From contig JBBDIE010000151.1 of NCBI GenBank assembly GCA_040880545.1, positions 20,650-84,649 on the forward strand: a stretch of DNA of 64,000 nucleotides. The letters are read 5' to 3'. The position numbers and the translations under genes are program-made. Source of the stretch: M55B112 sp040880545 (GTDB lineage Bacteria; Bacteroidota; Bacteroidia; Bacteroidales; GCA-2748055). Every line of letters begins with the position of its first letter. Position 1 is the first letter of the stretch. Shown here piece by piece: positions 62,519-64,000 of this stretch. Below the pieces are notes generated by a model, which searched no databases, was not told where the DNA came from, and worked only from the letters and a program-made list of their open reading frames with translations.

Positions 62519-62542
62519 TATAACGGGGTACCCCGTTATATT
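62517..62542. repeat. 26-bp perfect palindrome inside the exb operon
   Basis: AATATAACGGGGT followed at once by its reverse complement. It overlaps the stop codon of the upstream gene and lies 34 bases before exbD. In RNA it gives a 12-bp hairpin without a U-tract, suggesting mRNA processing or a partial terminator. Confidence 0.7.
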
Positions 62543-62575
62543 AATACACGGGGGAACCCATTAAATTGGAACCCA

Positions 62576-63211
62576 ATGGCAAAAAGAGAATTACAAGAGA
62601 TTAATGCGGGATCAATGGCAGACATTGCTTTCCTGCTGCTGATCTTCTTCCTGGTTGCCACTACTATGAATGTTGATACCGGACTAACACGGTTATTGCC
62701 TCCTATTCCGGAGGATGACCAGGAAATGGAGGTCAAGGTAAAACAGAGAAATGTCTTAGTAGTACTTATAAACAGGAATGACCAGTTAATGGTTAAAGGT
62801 GAATTTGGTACAAGGGTGGATCAGTTGAAGAATATTACCATGGAGTTTTTCCAGAACCGTGCCAACGATCCCAATCTACCTGAAAAGAGAAATGTTGAAA
62901 TTCAATTCCCTCCAGGGTCATCACCGCTGCTGCCAGAAGATGGAATGTGGAGAGGGATGGTCTCTCAGGGCGTTATTTCACTTCAGAACGACAGGTCCAC
63001 TACCTACAAGACTTACCTGAGGGTACAGAACGAATTGGTAGCAGCTGTGAACCAGCTGAGACAGGATTTCTGCAAACTCTATTTTGATAAGGACTTTGAT
63101 GACCTGAATATGAACAACCCGGTGGAAAAGGAGATATCTGAAGCAATACGGAAAGTATATAAGATGAATATCTCTGAAGCAGAACCTAAAAATATAGGAG
63201 GGCTCAGATAA
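62576..63211 (+). CDS. exbD: ExbD/TolR-family protein (first copy)
   Basis: A bitopic motor protein: short cytoplasmic N terminus, one helix with the key aspartate in AGSMADIAFLLLIFFLVATTM, and a periplasmic domain. At 211 residues it is longer than E. coli ExbD (141), with an insertion in the periplasmic part (about residues 70-125). Its stop codon overlaps the start of the second copy (TAATG). Confidence 0.92.
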   Translation: MAKRELQEINAGSMADIAFLLLIFFLVATTMNVDTGLTRLLPPIPEDDQEMEVKVKQRNVLVVLINRNDQLMVKGEFGTRVDQLKNITMEFFQNRANDPNLPEKRNVEIQFPPGSSPLLPEDGMWRGMVSQGVISLQNDRSTTYKTYLRVQNELVAAVNQLRQDFCKLYFDKDFDDLNMNNPVEKEISEAIRKVYKMNISEAEPKNIGGLR

Positions 63212-63705
63212 TGTCGAAATTTAAACGTAAAAAGGGACAGGGTGCTACGAAGATCAATACATCTTCCCTTCCTGATATTATCTTCATGCTACTATTCTTC
63301 TTCATGGTTTCAACTACCATGAGAGAGACTGAAGTACAGGTGCAGATTAAACCCACTTCTGTATCAGAAGTGAAAAAACTGGAGCAGAAGAAACTGGTGA
63401 GCTATATTTATATCGGAAGGCCAAACAGGCATCTGGAAGGGTTATACGGCTCTGAACCAATGATCCAGTTGAATGATAAACTGGTGAATGAGGAGGGTAT
63501 CCCCACAGAAGCAGTACAGGATTTCGTTCTTTTCGAAAGGGAAAAACTGGCCGAGATTGATAAACCAAAAATGGTGATGTCTTTACGAATTGATCAGGAT
63601 ATTCCCATGGGAAAAGTTGATGATGTAAAACAGGCCCTAAGGCGAGCTAAAGCATTGATCATCAACTATTCAGCGAACAAGGATTACAATGAGCAGGGCC
63701 GTTGA
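63211..63705 (+). CDS. exbD: ExbD/TolR-family protein (second copy)
   Basis: A second ExbD with the helix SSLPDIIFMLLFFFMVSTTM, including the proton-binding aspartate, and a periplasmic domain with SLRIDQDIPMGKVDDVKQALRRA. Its length is 164 residues. Two different ExbD proteins behind one ExbB is common in Bacteroidota and suggests a heteromeric motor. A strong terminator follows. Confidence 0.93.
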   Translation: MSKFKRKKGQGATKINTSSLPDIIFMLLFFFMVSTTMRETEVQVQIKPTSVSEVKKLEQKKLVSYIYIGRPNRHLEGLYGSEPMIQLNDKLVNEEGIPTEAVQDFVLFEREKLAEIDKPKMVMSLRIDQDIPMGKVDDVKQALRRAKALIINYSANKDYNEQGR

Positions 63706-63734
63706 ACCGGTTTTTGAAAGCTATTAATGTAAAT

Positions 63735-63770
63735 AATAAAGCCACTCATTTTCGGGTGGCTTTATTTTTT
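63735..63770. terminator. Bidirectional intrinsic terminator
   Basis: AATAAAGCCAC (63735-63745) pairs perfectly with GTGGCTTTATT (63756-63766), with T runs on both sides. It ends the exb operon, and the stop codon of the convergent minus-strand gene lies within its loop (63746-63748). Confidence 0.85.
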
Positions 63771-63985
63771 GTCTTCACCCTGAAAGTATTCCTGAAATGA
63801 TAGATTGATCTTAACAGGAAAAAAAGAATCGTCGACCCTGCCATACTCAGTGCTATGACTGTAAATGCTTCCGGGAACTCTATCAGGGCAATAAGCGAAA
63901 ACAGGAACAACAGCGTTGCCAGAATTCCCACCACAAGCATGGCATTCCTGTATATTCTGTCAATTCTGTTACTTTTCTTTTTCAT
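63746..63985 (-). CDS. Small two-helix membrane protein
   Basis: A 79-residue protein with a basic N terminus (MKKKSNRIDRIYR), two hydrophobic helices (AMLVVGILATLLFLFSLIALI and AFTVIALSMAGSTILFFLL) and a basic tail (RVKTKNKATRK). The frame is compact and membrane-like, and its stop sits exactly at the shared terminator, which supports it as a gene. No function is assignable. Confidence 0.6.
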   Translation of the reverse strand: MKKKSNRIDRIYRNAMLVVGILATLLFLFSLIALIEFPEAFTVIALSMAGSTILFFLLRSIYHFRNTFRVKTKNKATRK

Positions 63986-64000
63986 CGTTGTTTTTAAATA

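Overview
The window reads as a chromosomal segment from a member of the Bacteroidota, most likely an environmental Bacteroidales/Marinilabiliales-type bacterium. The evidence is a SusC-type TonB-dependent receptor, two proteins with C-terminal type IX secretion (T9SS) sorting tails, Bacteroidota-style -7 boxes (TAnnTTTG), almost no Shine-Dalgarno sequences, a Bacteroidota-ordered dcw cluster, and a glycine-lipid type acyltransferase pair. An assembly gap of 100 N lies at 60537-60636. All identifications come from reading the sequence and from knowledge of the families; no database search was run.

Layout. 1-4756 is the edge of a pectin-utilisation locus: the 5' part of a susC-like gene (minus), then a pectin methylesterase and a multidomain GH105 unsaturated-glycuronyl hydrolase with a T9SS tail (plus). 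4934-16054 is a plus-strand housekeeping run: mfd, coaX, an outer-membrane barrel protein, a TPR protein, lptC, a tiny membrane protein, a CNNM/CBS transporter-like protein and a PpiD-like foldase, closed by a terminator. 16159-31772 is the complete minus-strand division and cell-wall cluster mraZ-rsmH-ftsL-ftsI-murE-mraY-murD-ftsW-murG-murC-ftsQ-ftsA-ftsZ-yqeY, with a four-repeat MraZ operator at its head.

31966-40041 holds a glsA/glsB-like lipid acyltransferase pair split by a small inverted-repeat element, a divergent PurF-like amidotransferase, a SPOR protein, a six-helix membrane protein with a four-cysteine PAS histidine kinase, a second, larger copy of the inverted-repeat element, yebC, and a LiaF-like membrane protein. 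40042-47015 is the most unusual part: a regulatory interval dense in direct and inverted repeats, a 1501-residue secreted subtilase-like protein that lacks the usual HGTH motif and carries 18 copies of an NGV-type hexapeptide, and a TPR/SpoIIE-type phosphatase. 47224-60289 is mostly housekeeping (miaB, a CMD protein, a STAS protein, aspS, tadA, an MGMT gene, aroA, proline dehydrogenase, dprA, gdhA, tatD, ansA). 60410-60900 is tRNA-Ser(GGA) followed by a 106-bp tandem array built from the tRNA 3' end, in which the assembly breaks. 60990-63705 is an ExbB/ExbD operon with two ExbD genes, ending in a terminator shared with a small convergent membrane-protein gene.

How the parts connect: the ExbB/ExbD motor is the type that energises SusC-like receptors; the pectin enzymes would supply oligosaccharides to such a receptor; LptC, the barrel protein, the PpiD-like foldase and the lipid acyltransferases all serve envelope building next to the division cluster. 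The strongest leads for new biology are the hexapeptide-repeat subtilase and its promoter region, the inverted-repeat elements inserted at stop codons (one holding four micro-palindromes), and the tRNA-Ser-derived tandem array.
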